A stretch of DNA of 64,000 nucleotides from Paramacrobiotus metropolitanus (GCF_019649055.1 NW_026570343.1:248001-312000); one strand, 5' to 3'. Shown: positions 44,370 to 55,222, counted from the first letter of the stretch. Translations and numbers: made by a program. The notes: generated from the letters alone by a model not told the origin.

Positions 44370-46300
44370 GGAACGGTGGAACACGTTTACTTTTTCCCCC
44401 TACATAGTTGTACCCAACAGATTATACAAAGTGGCATTGCGTATCTGAATTGAAGTAAAGTATCATTAAGACTCATTAATACTATCGCCATATTTTGAGG
44501 GTAAGCCTTTATAAAAGAGCGCTTACAAGTTCGCTGAGCAAGCCCCCGCCCAACCCTCAGACTTTTCAGGAGTCCATTAAATCTCATTTGTTGACGTTTA
44601 TAGTCGAAAAGGCCCAGTGTTTTCCGTCTCACCCGGTTCAGAGTGTCTGTTATTTGTTCTGTTTTTCATAAAAATTTGTTGATGTTTAGTACGTTCAAAT
44701 TTGATGAGAGAAGTCGTTTTTATGAGAACTAACCATTTCTGTAAATTTTTTTTTTAGGACATTTTGCTACCTGGTGACCGGAATATGAAACTGTATAGTT
44801 AAAGTGACCGGAATATGAGAAAAAGCGAAGTACTCTAGTCATCTGTTCCAGATTCTGTATTGTTTTAACATCCTGTTATCGGGCTATACTGATTGTGCTC
44901 TTATGTGCTCTCGAGACAACATGACAACACAATCTGTCTGCCTTTTGATTCTTAAAGACTCTCAGTCACCAGTGTGACAGTGTCATACACGGTTGTTATC
45001 GCGACTGGTTTAAAACGAGTGTTTAGTGTTTACCACACGACACCGATAGCTGCAACAATGGCTACCATAAAGGTTTATTGACATGCTGTAGCCGCTGAAT
45101 CAGAATGATTCGCGAACTAACCGCCACCAGTGCCAGGCGCAGTTTACCGCAAATTAGCCGAACATTTGGAGGAATTTCCCGGTTGCTACTTATTGACGTT
45201 GCTCAATTGCTGTGGCAGATTACGAGACCTTACGGGGACGTTGTAAAGGTTAAGGTTTCTTATTTTTCTTGTCTTTGTTATCGTACGTCCTGAATGGCAT
45301 CAATGAGCGCAGTTTATAATTTATTTGCTCAATTTTCTGCCGCACCCTTCACTGAAAGCGACACAAATAAAATTAATACGTTACCGGCAAAACCGAAGGT
45401 TGAACCGTCCACCTCCAAAAATTCATTCAGGCAAAATGTCCGCCCCCGAATATACATTACGGTAAAACCCTCCGCCCACGAATATACACTCCAGGTCACT
45501 CACAAGATCGAGCAGGAGCACAAAAGCTGCGTGAGAAAAATTTACGGCGGACGTTTTTTTGGTCCGCCGAAAGGTTTTGCCGGCTTAAAGGCAAAAGCGT
45601 CCGGCGGACGGTTTATTCGTCCGGACGGTTTTGCCAGTTACATATGTAGCTCATAGAACAGGGGTCTCTGAAAAAACAAATTTACCTTGCAAAATGCGTT
45701 TTTCTGTCGATGCGGCTAAATTACGCATACCGGAATAATACAGTAAAAACGTAGACTTTTTGTGGTTGCTTGAGATATTCATGCCGTGACACTGTCGCAG
45801 TGTGAAAGCAGCACAGAAACGGCTTGGAAAATATATTAACCATCTTTGAAGAATAAGGAATATTAAATAAGACATCGGCTGAGGGTTCGTGATAACAAAA
45901 CATAAAATTAACTGCAGTTCTGTTCTTGCTGCACAGCTTTTTCCTGTCATTATACGAGTACTTTATGTAGTCACTCTGATTGTATTTCTTCACTTTCTCT
46001 ATATGGTACTCTGAAGCGCTATGTACTGCCCAGTAGAGAAATAATTTTGGAATTTTGCAGTGCAACTGTTTATTTCCTTCATTTGTAAACCAACTGAAAG
46101 CTATTCGAAGTTTAAGCAGCTAAGCGGAATTACAGTAGAAAATCTATGCTTTATCTACGCTTGCACAGGCCGCGATGCTTATGCACTTTGAAAGATACTT
46201 TAGTTTTTGAAAACAAACTACCATAAGGCTTAAGCAGTTTTGGTTAATTTCGTCATCCGGAGACCGTTTTCAACACACCGTCCCTTCTTCACCAGCAACG
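44370..46300. other. Spacer with short repeats, no gene
   Basis: The stretch holds a short direct repeat of gtgaccggaatatga (about 44775 and 44804) and the second copy of the 38720 repeat at 45076-45175. At about 45384-45640 is a foldback-like stretch whose arms share ccggcaaaacc and ccgtcc words. No exon is supported. Confidence 0.45.
45076..45175. repeat. Dispersed 100-bp repeat, copy 2
   Basis: It is the partner of 38720-38818 in the same orientation with moderate divergence. It is not coding. Confidence 0.55.
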
Positions 46301-46310
46301 GCAGCAGTGA

Positions 46311-47044
46311 TTATTCTTGAATCAACTTGGAGGTTCCCCAGATCTGGTATCTCATACCGTTGCAGTTGGCCATATACCGAGTTCCACTACTGTATGAAGC
46401 CTGTAAAAATGTGCTACCCTTCAATTTTCCCATTGCACAACTGCGAGAGCTGTGATTATTTATATTATTATTTGTAACATATTGGCAAAGGCTCGCCCAT
46501 CTGTTAACCATTTTGACATACCGCGACGGATGCATGAGAAAGGTTAAAGACGGCCACATTCCACTTGTAATCAGGGTAATATGCCAATAGTTTTTCATTG
46601 ATTGGACCAGCGATTTGTGCCGGGAAGCGAGGGTCGTTCTTGTTGCAGTAGTAAGTGACCCAGATGTCCGTTTGTACATGCATAGACCAGGGCATATCGA
46701 GCCAACCATATTGCCAGGCCGGCATATTGCTGATAAATTTAACTTCTGTGGTGGCAGTGGAGTTCTTTTCACTGCTGCTATGGCCAGTCTCGACCGCGGT
46801 CCCTATCACATCCCCCACAAAGTGTTCAAAAAAATTTCTCATAACAGAAATAATTATTTGCTGGTTTACTGAATCAGTTCACATGGAACTGTAAACAAAA
46901 CTAGAGTAGCACTGCAAAAGCCGTTATTCAGCAGTTAGCGCCGGAAAGACTATACAGACGCCTTTTGCAATTACCTGCATCTTGTCCAAGGATAACGACA
47001 ACCGCTGCAAACATACAGGTGCTTAGAATAACGAGTGTATGCAT
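46311..47044 (-). CDS. Small secreted protein, three exons, unknown family
   Basis: Exons are 47044-46975, 46802-46522 and 46400-46311. All junctions are GT-AG with phases 1 and 0, giving 146 residues. Exon 1 is a clean signal peptide (MHTLVILSTCMFAAVVVILG) ending at QDAG. The mature part has KFISNMPAWQYGWLDMPW, QTDIWVTYYCNKND and AYYPDYKWNVAVF, and after the last junction YSSGTRYMANCNGMRYQIW. It is rich in Trp and Tyr, with two cysteines (YYC..., NCNG) that could pair. Secretion is likely; function is unknown. The exon 2 acceptor (GATGTGATAG) has a modest pyrimidine tract; the other joins are good. It lies between the two copies of the segmental duplication. Confidence 0.72.
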
Positions 47045-47559
47045 CTTTTCAGCTATTACGAAATACGAGGTATTAGAATGGATCTAATTTAAAACCAAGG
47101 AACAGCGGAATACGGCTTTTGTTTGAAACTTATGAAAATCATTTGGTTGGAGAAAGCATTTTATAAAGCAAGAACGAGACCCATATTTTTCTGACATATG
47201 GCTGGCATTGGCGAAGATAAGCAGGACAAGAGAACACTACGTCATAAGCGTCCACACCAACTGTGAGCGTTATCAGCGGATACGTCCCCCGGTCACGTTA
47301 AACAATGTGGCGCCAATTTCAGAGGTTCGATGCATCGGCCTTCATTATACAGCAGCATTATTGATAGGATGTCGAAGAAGAACCTCATGCGGAAGAGATA
47401 ATACGAATGACGGAATATTACGGATCTTATCGCGTCTGCAATAAAAGATTATTCATGATGAAATGACAACTACAGGATGTGTGTCATTTGACATAAATGT
47501 TGAGCGGAAATGCTAAACTCAGCTGTTATCAGTGCAGAGAACAGTGCGAACAGAACTGT

Positions 47560-48295
47560 CATGCTATGACGTCAGCAATGCAAAATGTTATAAGAATTCC
47601 AGGGTGCAGTTTATTTAACTGCGTTTCTGCTTACGGAATCCTTGCAGGCAGTATCCAGAGCATGGTGGTTATTATTCCAAGCACTTTAGCAGAATGATAA
47701 AACTTCCGAATTTTTATTATCACAAAACTGTTAGAGTGCATGTGCAATAAAGGTTCAGCGTGCTTCTTTTTTATCAGGTTCACCGCTTCACGTACGGCGA
47801 ACAAGCGAGCGGATCTGAATTTGTCAGCAGCTATTCGTCTGCCGAACACCACACAACGTCCACCAACACTGCTGTCCGCTTCAAGTACAAGCCAAAAGGA
47901 AAATTTACTGAATGAGGATATTGTAACTTAATTTTAAGTCGCAAATGGAATTGTAAATAAACAGTTACATTATTATGCGAAGAAACGCGAAACAGTTGGC
48001 ATTTGCTCCCCTTAATCACGTCGTAACTTGGCTATACATAAGCAGTAATTTGCAAGCCTAATTGGTTCCCTGGCACACCCTTATAGAATTTGTTATTAGC
48101 ACTACGTTTAGTAAATGGACTTCCGGTTGTAAAAGCTGCAGTGCGCTGCAGATAATTCGAACCGAATCAGTTTTCACTAGTTGCACTGGTTACTTATTAA
48201 GACAGCTTGGCAGCGACATTTCTATGGCTGTAATTCTGTGTAACAGCATACAATTTAAGCTTTGTTATTCTTCCTACTTTCGTATCCATCTTATC
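47560..48295. repeat. Segmental duplication, copy 2 (MITE-free)
   Basis: This is the partner of 43357-44365 in the same orientation. It lacks the poly-C MITE, so it shows the pre-insertion sequence. The DIRS-type element abuts copy 1 but not this copy. Confidence 0.85.
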
Positions 48296-48754
48296 ATGCA
48301 AGTTAGTGTACTGTAACAGCGCATAAATTCTGCAGTATACAAAGTACTACGCAGGTATAAACGCTGAATGTTTTGGAAATAGGTAGTATTTATTAAACCG
48401 TCCCGAAACAAGAGCCGAAAACTTATTGTAAGCGGGGAAACGAGTCTTTTAATTAATGGCACCGTTAAATAAGATAGGTAATACGATAGGTAACATGTAT
48501 GGTATAGTAATATGTATAGAGCAGAGGTACTGTTTACGTACATAAGAATATAAGACGGTCAGAATACAAACATACAAATATTCAGTTGCGGTCAGCTTGT
48601 TTCGCACAGCAATAGTAGCATCCGCTCGATGAATCAGTTCACCATAACTCGGCCGTTTCCAGCGGCATGTCCGAACATCGTACTAACATTATGGGAAATA
48701 ATCCGAGCGATATCCAAACGAGAATACGGGACGAACGGAAGGAGTGTTTTAAAA

Positions 48755-48968
48755 ACACAATACTGTATCCTAACCCTGCACTTGAAGGAAATTTGTACAG
48801 TGCAGCCACACGTACTTGTACGACCGCATTCACCATTCACATACACGGCTTGCAGCTAGTGCATGTTTAGAACGTGAATTGGCTGAACGTTTATCCGGCT
48901 ATACAGCACCGTGCCGCTCATAGCGTACAGATTTCCTTCAAGTGCAGGGTTAGGATACAGTATGCCAA
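48755..48968. repeat. Inverted pair of about 42 bp
   Basis: The words ACTGTATCCTAACCCTGCACTTGAAGGAAAT (about 48761-48792) and their complement (about 48929-48966) face each other over a loop of about 130 bp, with two or three mismatches. The region is not coding and adjoins the 3' end of the small frame at 48969. Confidence 0.6.
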
Positions 48969-49154
48969 TCAAATAAGTGAACTGGTTTTAAATAGCAGCC
49001 AAATAGCCATTAGTACGAGCACCATTGCTGTAATTACACAACACCACGTGCAACATTTCTGGGTCGTCGTCTTGCCGATTTTGCTTGTTTCGGCATCCGA
49101 GGCATGTCCCGGTACGGCAATGCTAACAACGTCAAGCAGCTTGTCGGTTTCCAT
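48969..49154 (-). CDS. Possible 61-residue tail-anchored membrane protein
   Basis: The frame starts METDKLLDVVSIAVPG at a good start context (gcgacgATGG). It has a basic KIGKTTTQKCCTWCC segment and ends in one membrane helix (VITAMVLVLMAIWLLF) with a short tail. Upstream, ATGTATTTTCAG at about 49198-49187 is a likely acceptor in frame with this start, so it may be the last exon of a longer gene. The CCTWCC motif before the helix is a possible palmitoylation site. No family recognised. Confidence 0.35.
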   Translation of the reverse strand: METDKLLDVVSIAVPGHASDAETSKIGKTTTQKCCTWCCVITAMVLVLMAIWLLFKTSSLI

Positions 49155-49279
49155 CGTCGCCGCCGATCGTTCCGGTTCAGCCTGAAAATACATAAGCACG
49201 CTGAAATGACTACTATAAAAATTGCAGTGTTTCAGAAAAATTCCTTCAAAAATGCATTAATGGGAACTAGTAAAAAACT

Positions 49280-49321
49280 AAGTTCAGTAATAGGCTGTGT
49301 ATACAGCCTATTACTGGACTT
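49280..49321. repeat. 42-bp near-perfect palindrome
   Basis: AAGTTCAGTAATAGGCTGT and ACAGCCTATTACTGGACTT pair around GTAT with one mismatch. It is non-coding and 75 bp left of the split-repeat recombinase element. It may be a minimal foldback. Confidence 0.7.
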
Positions 49322-49395
49322 AATGGACTGCGCAATTTATTGCAACATGATAAACGGTAACGTGATAAACAGCGGTAAATCGCTTATCTTACCGA

Positions 49396-49623
49396 TAAAG
49401 AACAGTTAGCAAGCTAAGTGCAGTTAAATTCGTGGCAAATTCCCTGTACTGCTTTGTTAAACGTCGGCTCGGCCCACTTTCTTTGTTGCGCATGAGAGCG
49501 TTTTATGTCGCCGCCGGCCGTGCACACGGCCCGGTTTTTCTTTGCTGCTCGCCTTCGGTTCAGTCGTGCTGACAATCTGATACGTTTCAGTTTGCCGATT
49601 TAATCCTCTGCTGTTTTCGTTTA
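49396..49623. repeat. Repeat A1
   Basis: This 228-bp block matches 50831-51058 with very few differences. It contains the inverted word GCCGGCCGTGCACACGGCCC. In the solo copy at 61459 the corresponding block is more diverged. Confidence 0.9.
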
Positions 49624-50664
49624 AGCGTCGGAAGCGAGCAAAGCCGTTTCCGTCGGTTAGCGCCACAGGCGGAGCAACTGCCGGTGGACTGTCCCGATAT
49701 CTTCCCGGACCTCAAGGCAGCCTTCTGCAATCCCCAGAGCTGAACGAATTGCTGCAGGCTCATATCGCTGAGTCTACTCGGACAACGTACAATACTGCCT
49801 TCAACCAGTTCCAACAATACTGCGCGGCTAAATCGCAGCCATCCCTGCCGGCTACGCCGGCAACTGTTGCGGAATTTGTAGCGAAATTATATGCAGATGG
49901 TAAATGCTATCGGACGGCCACGGTTTACCTCGCCGGCATCCGGAATCATCACCGTGAAGTGAACGCAGTTAATCCCACAGACAACGACATCGTTTACCGT
50001 GCTCTTGAAGGCTACCGCCGGTTAGCAGCGCCAAAGAAAGATCGGCGACTTCCGGTTACACTGTCGCACATGCGATATTTGAAAGACGCCTTAAGAGCGG
50101 CCGGCATATCAGAGTACGAACAGCTGCTGTACTGGACGACGTTCACATTCCTGTTCTTCGGCTTCTTCCGTATTGGAGAAATAACAGCAGCCGCCGCCAA
50201 CCGTTTTGACCCACAGCGGATTTTGTTATGGGGGGACGTAGTGGATGCTGGAAACCGCCTAACGGTGCAGCTGAAGGTCACAAAGACGGACCAGACGGGG
50301 CAAGGTAGTTCTGTAGCGCTGACGGCGACTGGGCGTTCAGTCTGTCCCGTGCAGGCATACCGGAATTACCGTGCTCGCGTTTCCGAGCCTGCGAACGAGC
50401 AGCCGCTGTTGCAGCGCGAAGATGGCAAGTTCGTCACGAGGGCAGATGTGGAGAAATGCCTCCGCCTCCTCCTCAAGAATCACCCCGAGAGAGAACGGAT
50501 CAACACGCACAGTTTTTCGTATCGGCGCGGCAACGACGGCCGCCGCCAATAACGTGCCTGACCACGCCATTCAACTGGCCGGACGCTGGCGGAGCAACTG
50601 TTACACCCGCTACATTCGCCACTCCGGGCCACCTGTGACACTGAATCCCTATCGGACAGGATAG
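49620..50664 (+). pseudogene. Tyrosine recombinase with one-base frameshift
   Basis: The frame is open from about 49620 (a splice or start near gttttcgtttaag) through SPELNELLQAHIAESTRTTY (N-terminal SAM-like domain). The catalytic arginine lies in FFGFFRIGEITAA. After NTHS the frame breaks in a T run at 50513-50517, one T too long for the downstream frame. That frame then continues FRIGAATTAAANNVPD, HAIQLAGRW and CYTRYIRH to a stop at 50662-50664, supplying the R, H and the nucleophile Tyr. All four catalytic positions are present but split between two frames. A sequencing error in the T run, or a very recent mutation, would explain this. Confidence 0.85.
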
Positions 50665-50671
50665 ATTGTTT

Positions 50672-51058
50672 GGGGGCAGTCGGGCGGAAGTGGGGATATC
50701 GGAGACTCGAACCGGTGAGGTCATCACCTGCACCTTCGATCTCGTATATGCCGCCGCGCCGTCGACCTGTTCTTCCCGCAAACGCCCAACTCTGTCTGCC
50801 GTTCGAGTGTACGGAATTTCCACAAGAATTTAAAGAACAGTTAGCAAGCTAAGTGCAGTTAAATTCGTGGCAAATTCCCTGTACTGCTTTGTTAAACGTC
50901 GGCTCGGCCCACTTTCTTTGTTGCGCATGAGAGCGTTTTATGTCGCCGCCGGCCGTGCACACGGCCCGGTTTTTCTTTGCTGCTCGCCTTCTGTTCAGTC
51001 GTGCTGACAATCTGATACGTTTCAGTTTGCCGATTTAATCCTCTGCTGTTTTCGTTTA
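50672..51058. repeat. Repeats B1 and A2 (adjoining)
   Basis: B1 (50672-50833) and A2 (50831-51058) meet at TAA, matching the joined ends expected if a circular intermediate was inserted. B1 equals B2 at 51133-51294. The spacer 51059-51132 also occurs in the solo copy. Confidence 0.88.
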
Positions 51059-51132
51059 CCACCCGCCCACCCTGCATGGTGGACTTTGTTGTTATTGCTT
51101 TCGCAACTGTTCTGTTACTCAATGCAATAAAC

Positions 51133-51294
51133 GGGGGCAGTCGGGCGGAAGTGGGGATATCGGAGACTCGAACCGGTGAGGTCATCACCTGCACCTTCGA
51201 TCTCGTATATGCCGCCGCGCCGTCGACCTGTTCTTCCCGCAAACGCCCAGCTCTGTCTGCCGTTCGAGTGTACGGAATTTCCACAAGAATTTAA
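51133..51294. repeat. Repeat B2
   Basis: This is the right end of the element and matches B1 almost exactly. It ends at CCACAAGAATTTAA. Confidence 0.88.
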
Positions 51295-53185
51295 TGAGGC
51301 CAGTAGAACACCGGCTGCTGGCAATGCAGCCCTTTCATCATGCGCTGCTGCTCCAGCGGGAGGACTCAATCCTGCTTCTTCTTGCTGTAGTTTTGCGCAG
51401 ACAGCGTTATAAGCCACTAGCCAACGCTGCCAAAATATCGGACCCAGTCAATATAAAAGTGTTTGGTAATTAATAATCTTGTATAATATTCTTGTATGCT
51501 TTTGCTTGATCGCTTACGTATTTTGTCATTAGGCGCTGATACTGCTGACGCGACGCTTCCTCCCCATCAGCCTTCGACAGTGTATCATGAGTAGGATTAG
51601 CTGCGCCGTGGGAGTCACGGGTACTTTCCTCAATTATGTTTTGGTCCTCCATATTAGTGTCGACAATGCAAGAATCCGTAAGAAGCAAACAAATTCACCA
51701 ATAATGGGCTACAGCATTGGAAAGGCTATGAATAAGGATGTTCCGTTGCAAAAATATTCAACATGCAATCACACTTACAGGGAGCGACATACTACATGTC
51801 GGTATGGTACATGGAAGAAGGACGGGGAACATATTATTATGTACGTATAATTGTACAGCATGTATAACGTTTGAAAGCGAGCAGTTGGTGCACATACAAT
51901 ACGTATGCGAGAAGCTGAACTGGTCCAACCTCTATCACACAGCGGCAGATGATACGGGAAGCATGTGGATTTATTGATCCGGGCATTTTGTCGTTGTGGT
52001 CCATTTCAACAGGAAGGCTGTACATATGCACGGGAAGCAGTCGCAGTATCAGTGCGTGTGCGCCCGGTAGCAGTCTAGCAACAGCTAAGCGCCCCACCAC
52101 CCCATATTAGTAACTTTTAGGAGGTTAAGTTTAGGGTGTGTCGTCCCGGGACGGGAAGAAGCTTAAATCCTATGGCATTGGGACTGGTTACGTAACACAT
52201 TTGAAAACATTCAGAGTAATCCTAGATAACTCTGGATACCAGATCCATTTTACCTGCGCCTGCCGTTGAATTATCTGTCTGGCCACTCTTGTGAAGCTTG
52301 TCAAACAAAGTTTAACTGTTTGTCAATCACGCACTATGCAATAGTAAGCATGAAGCGTCTAATCGCTTGAAGTCGCTTCATATATGTAGTCAGCAAATTT
52401 AGATTACTTTCTGTATGCCAGTCGAGCATTAATGCGGTTAGGGGCTGCGTGCTGGACGATTCAATAATGCTAGATGGACGATTCTCCTTAGATTCGTATA
52501 CTATCTCAGCGGAGTATGCGTTTCTGATCTAATTCCGTTTTCTTGGCTTGGTATATCATAAGGGCCAAAGGCTTTCGTGTAATACGGTAAAGTGCATCAC
52601 TTGTACGCAGTAAGGCTCATAAAAATATTTATCGCAATAAATTAGCAATGTAAAGAGGGCAACTATTGTGTTCAGGAAATAAAAAATCTTGTTTATCCTT
52701 TAGGAAAAGCATTTAATTGAAAGGCCTCCAGCGCCTATCTTAATCAAGGTCTTTCGTTATTTTCATTGCCCTTTACGTTGCTATAGTTTTCCAAAGAGAT
52801 GCAAGCAAACAGGAATGCAAGTTTCACAAGTAACCAGCCTACTCAGCATAGACTACCACGTAGTTATCGTCAGACCGCGCCGGACAACTTAGTGTGCGTG
52901 ACCGACAAAAAAAGTCCTGTTTTCCTGAATACAGACCACTTTAGCTTCGTTGCGGTCGATTAATCCTCTTTTGATTACTTCCTTATTACCAAGTATATCT
53001 ACAGCACAAGTAGTAAAACCCAGCTACAAATCTGAGCGTACTTCTATTAATTAAGCCTCCTGATTACAGAAATGTGCTGGTATGTCGCTGATCGTAAAAG
53101 CGACAAAAACATAACAAAAAAACGCAAAAAAACGCTGGCAGGCAAATTTCGCGGAGAAAATTTGTGAAAAATACACGTCAAACTG
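51295..53185. other. Gene-poor stretch with two doubtful exons
   Basis: On the minus strand, a stretch at about 51430-51300 (WLVAYNAVCAKLQQEEAGLS, Ala-rich after) follows TTGGCAG, and a frame at 51652-51470 begins MEDQNIIEESTRDSHGAAN. Either could be an exon of one gene interrupted by the recombinase element, but no joins could be fixed. From 52100 to 53185 nothing is supported. Confidence 0.22.
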
Positions 53186-53189
53186 AATT

Positions 53190-53705
53190 TTATGAAAAGA
53201 CGTCTTTCAAAAACGTGCTTTTTCCAGCAATAAGAACCTTAAGCATCAACAGCGCCATTTCGACATTTTCCCGTCGTATGAAAACCCATTCTTTCCTTAA
53301 CTGAAATATGTGGCTAGCCACCTGGAACACTGCGTCAAGCCATCCCAACAGAATCCGAAGGTTGGCTTCGCTTTGCTCCGATTGCAGCTTTTCCACAGCA
53401 TCGTGGACAAATGTGTTAACGGCTGAGAGGGTGTTCCGCAGTTCTATGGCATCTTTCCGGTACGGCTCGGCTTCCGTAGCTTCGTAAACTTTCAGACTAA
53501 GCTTTCGCATGATTAGCGGTAGCTTGGAACAGATTTCCCAGTCAGCTGTCAGGCGAGACTGTTGCGACGATTGATAATAATTATTGTCTATCGTTCCGAG
53601 CTGTATCACTTTCAGCACAATTTCCATTGGATGAGCCGGCTGTTTCATGAGCAACGTTATGATATCCCGCTGCGATTTATGGTAATCCCGTAGGGCAACA
53701 TGTAC
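53190..53705 (-). CDS. 3'-terminal exon of an unknown helical protein
   Basis: After the acceptor CGTTTTCTAG the frame is open for 171 codons to a stop at 53190. It begins VHVALRDYHKSQRDIITLLM and continues with helical, charged segments (WEICSKLPLIMRKLSLKVYE, LRILLGWLDAVFQVASHIF, RRENVEMALLMLKVLIAGK). There is no membrane segment or signal. It looks like the C-terminal part of a large alpha-helical protein; upstream exons are not evident before 54300. It is phase 0 at the acceptor. No family recognised. Confidence 0.5.
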   Translation of the reverse strand, partial: VHVALRDYHKSQRDIITLLMKQPAHPMEIVLKVIQLGTIDNNYYQSSQQSRLTADWEICSKLPLIMRKLSLKVYEATEAEPYRKDAIELRNTLSAVNTFVHDAVEKLQSEQSEANLRILLGWLDAVFQVASHIFQLRKEWVFIRRENVEMALLMLKVLIAGKSTFLKDVFS

Positions 53706-54333
53706 CTAGAAAACGGAAGCACTTTGTGCAGCCATCATCTGTATCACGCATTACGTATCGGCAGCCTAATTAAACTGTAGGTTTTAGAAATTAGAAAAGA
53801 TTACTTGATCACTGCTTCGCAATTGTTTAGTGCCTTAACACTCGGTACCCAGTTTTATTGCTTTTACCTTTACACTTTCTCCCAGAAACAAAAATAAGAC
53901 GAAATTTTATAAAAAAATCAAGCTTTGCATTATAATTCGCAACGGAAACCAAGATTCTTATTTTCCACACTCCCTTACAGTTTCATATCAAATAAAATAA
54001 TTTGGCGAAAAATTAGAAATTATGTGATACAGATACATGTGCGGCGCCGCATCCGCTTTTCATCTCATGTGAGAAATCCATCTTGTATTTTGTGGAATAA
54101 AATATAATCCAACAGTCAGTATTTTGCAGAAAGAAGGAATGTCTTTGTATGGAAGAGTACTAATATTTCAAAAAATAGTTTAGGTGCCATGGTCAACAGG
54201 GTGTGCCCTAACAGAAGTTTAATGCGTACGTCTATACCGTAGTCTCAAAATACGGGCTTTTCCATGATTTTAAGTTAGTCAGAACTTGCGGAAACTATAA
54301 ATCAGCCGATGACATTTCTAGTTATTTGACGCC

Positions 54334-54531
54334 TGTAGCCGGCAGAAAGGTGGACGGGTGGATGTTCAATGAAATCGCATCCACCAATCTGCCGACCTTC
54401 GGCAGAAAGGTGGATGCAATCCGGCAGAAAGGTGGACGGCTCATCCGCCAATCTGCCGAAGGTCGGCAGATTGGTGGATGCGATTTCATTGAACATCTGC
54501 CATCCACTTGTCCACCTTTCTGCCGGCTACA
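54334..54531. mobile_element. 198-bp MITE of the TGTAGCCGGCAGAAAGG family
   Basis: The ends TGTAGCCGGCAGAAAGG and its complement are those of the 1.34-kb element at 6234. The arms contain CGGCAGAAAGGTGGA and CAATCTGCCGA words that pair across nearly the whole length. GACGCC flanks both sides (54328-54333 and 54532-54537), again a 6-bp duplication. Read in the other direction the target is GGCGTC, close to AGCGTC at the larger element. Confidence 0.88.
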
Positions 54532-54991
54532 GACGCCTATGAAATTGGTTACTAATGTATCTGTACACGGTGAGGTCACCACAGGCAAACTTTAAATTTT
54601 CAAATAGTCGGTATTATTTTATTTATTCGAAAACAGAGATGTTATGTACCATACACACGAATGTTTTTACAAATTATGGAATTTTTGGGGATTTGCAGCT
54701 TGGCAGTGGCAAAATCGGTGGTTGCACTCGACAATTGCGAAGGCCTTCAACTCAACAAGTTTAGACCCCGCAAAATCCCCAGAACTGAAGACTGCAGAAA
54801 AGACGTTGCTTACTCGTAATAATACTATGGTATACGCGTACGCATTTTTGTTTTGTTTAGCCACGCCCTATGAACCTTGGCACTTGAAGCTATTTTTTTA
54901 AATGTACTTCAGAAGTATATTAATTTTATGCAGAGAATTTTTTGAATGTACAGTATACCCGTAAAACGTGCTATAGTAAAGTTTAAAGACG

Positions 54992-55053
54992 TAGACGTAC
55001 TAAAGACGTAGTACGTACGTACGTACTACGTACGTTTATAGACGTACTAAAGT
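54992..55053. repeat. Palindrome flanked by a direct repeat
   Basis: A 26-bp perfect palindrome built on ACGTAGTACGTAC (55006-55031) lies between two copies of tagacgtactaaag. It is non-coding and may be a cruciform-forming or slippage-prone site. Confidence 0.7.
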
Positions 55054-55222
55054 TTTCTATAATTACAAAACTCCTGCGCATAGCTTTGACCGTAAAACGT
55101 GCTGTAGTGCTCACGTACGTTATTTTGTGCTCACTTTAACGTACTTGCATTCTGTCGTGCACTTAGCTAATAATAATTCATTAATTACCTACGAGTACGA
55201 ACAGCGTATTGTATGAACTAAT

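Larger units (their letters stand above)
49396..51294 (+). mobile_element. Recombinase-only element with split direct repeats (A1-ORF-B1-A2-B2)
   Basis: A1 is 49396-49623 and A2 is 50831-51058, 228 bp each and nearly identical. B1 is 50672-50833 and B2 is 51133-51294, 162 bp each. The order A1-ORF-B1-A2-B2 is the split-direct-repeat layout of PAT and Ngaro elements. Those carry gag, RT/RNase H and recombinase, but here the 1.05-kb interior has only the recombinase. A 74-bp spacer separates A2 from B2. A solo A-spacer-B copy lies at 61459-61920. The element may be a recombinase-only derivative that uses Ngaro-like ends. No target duplication is visible, as expected for tyrosine recombinases. 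Confidence 0.88.

Noticed and set aside
47631-48019. Possible minus-strand gene in duplication copy 2 (FGRRIAADKF frame)
   Set aside because: The corresponding frame in copy 1 is interrupted, and there are no splice sites or signal to support it.
49457-49666. Open frames within repeats A and B of the recombinase element
   Set aside because: They recur only because the repeats recur; the frames are short and not shared intact with the solo copy.
50690-50730. GGTTCGAGTC on the minus strand in repeat B, like a Pol III B box
   Set aside because: No matching A box or cloverleaf upstream; it is part of the split direct repeat.
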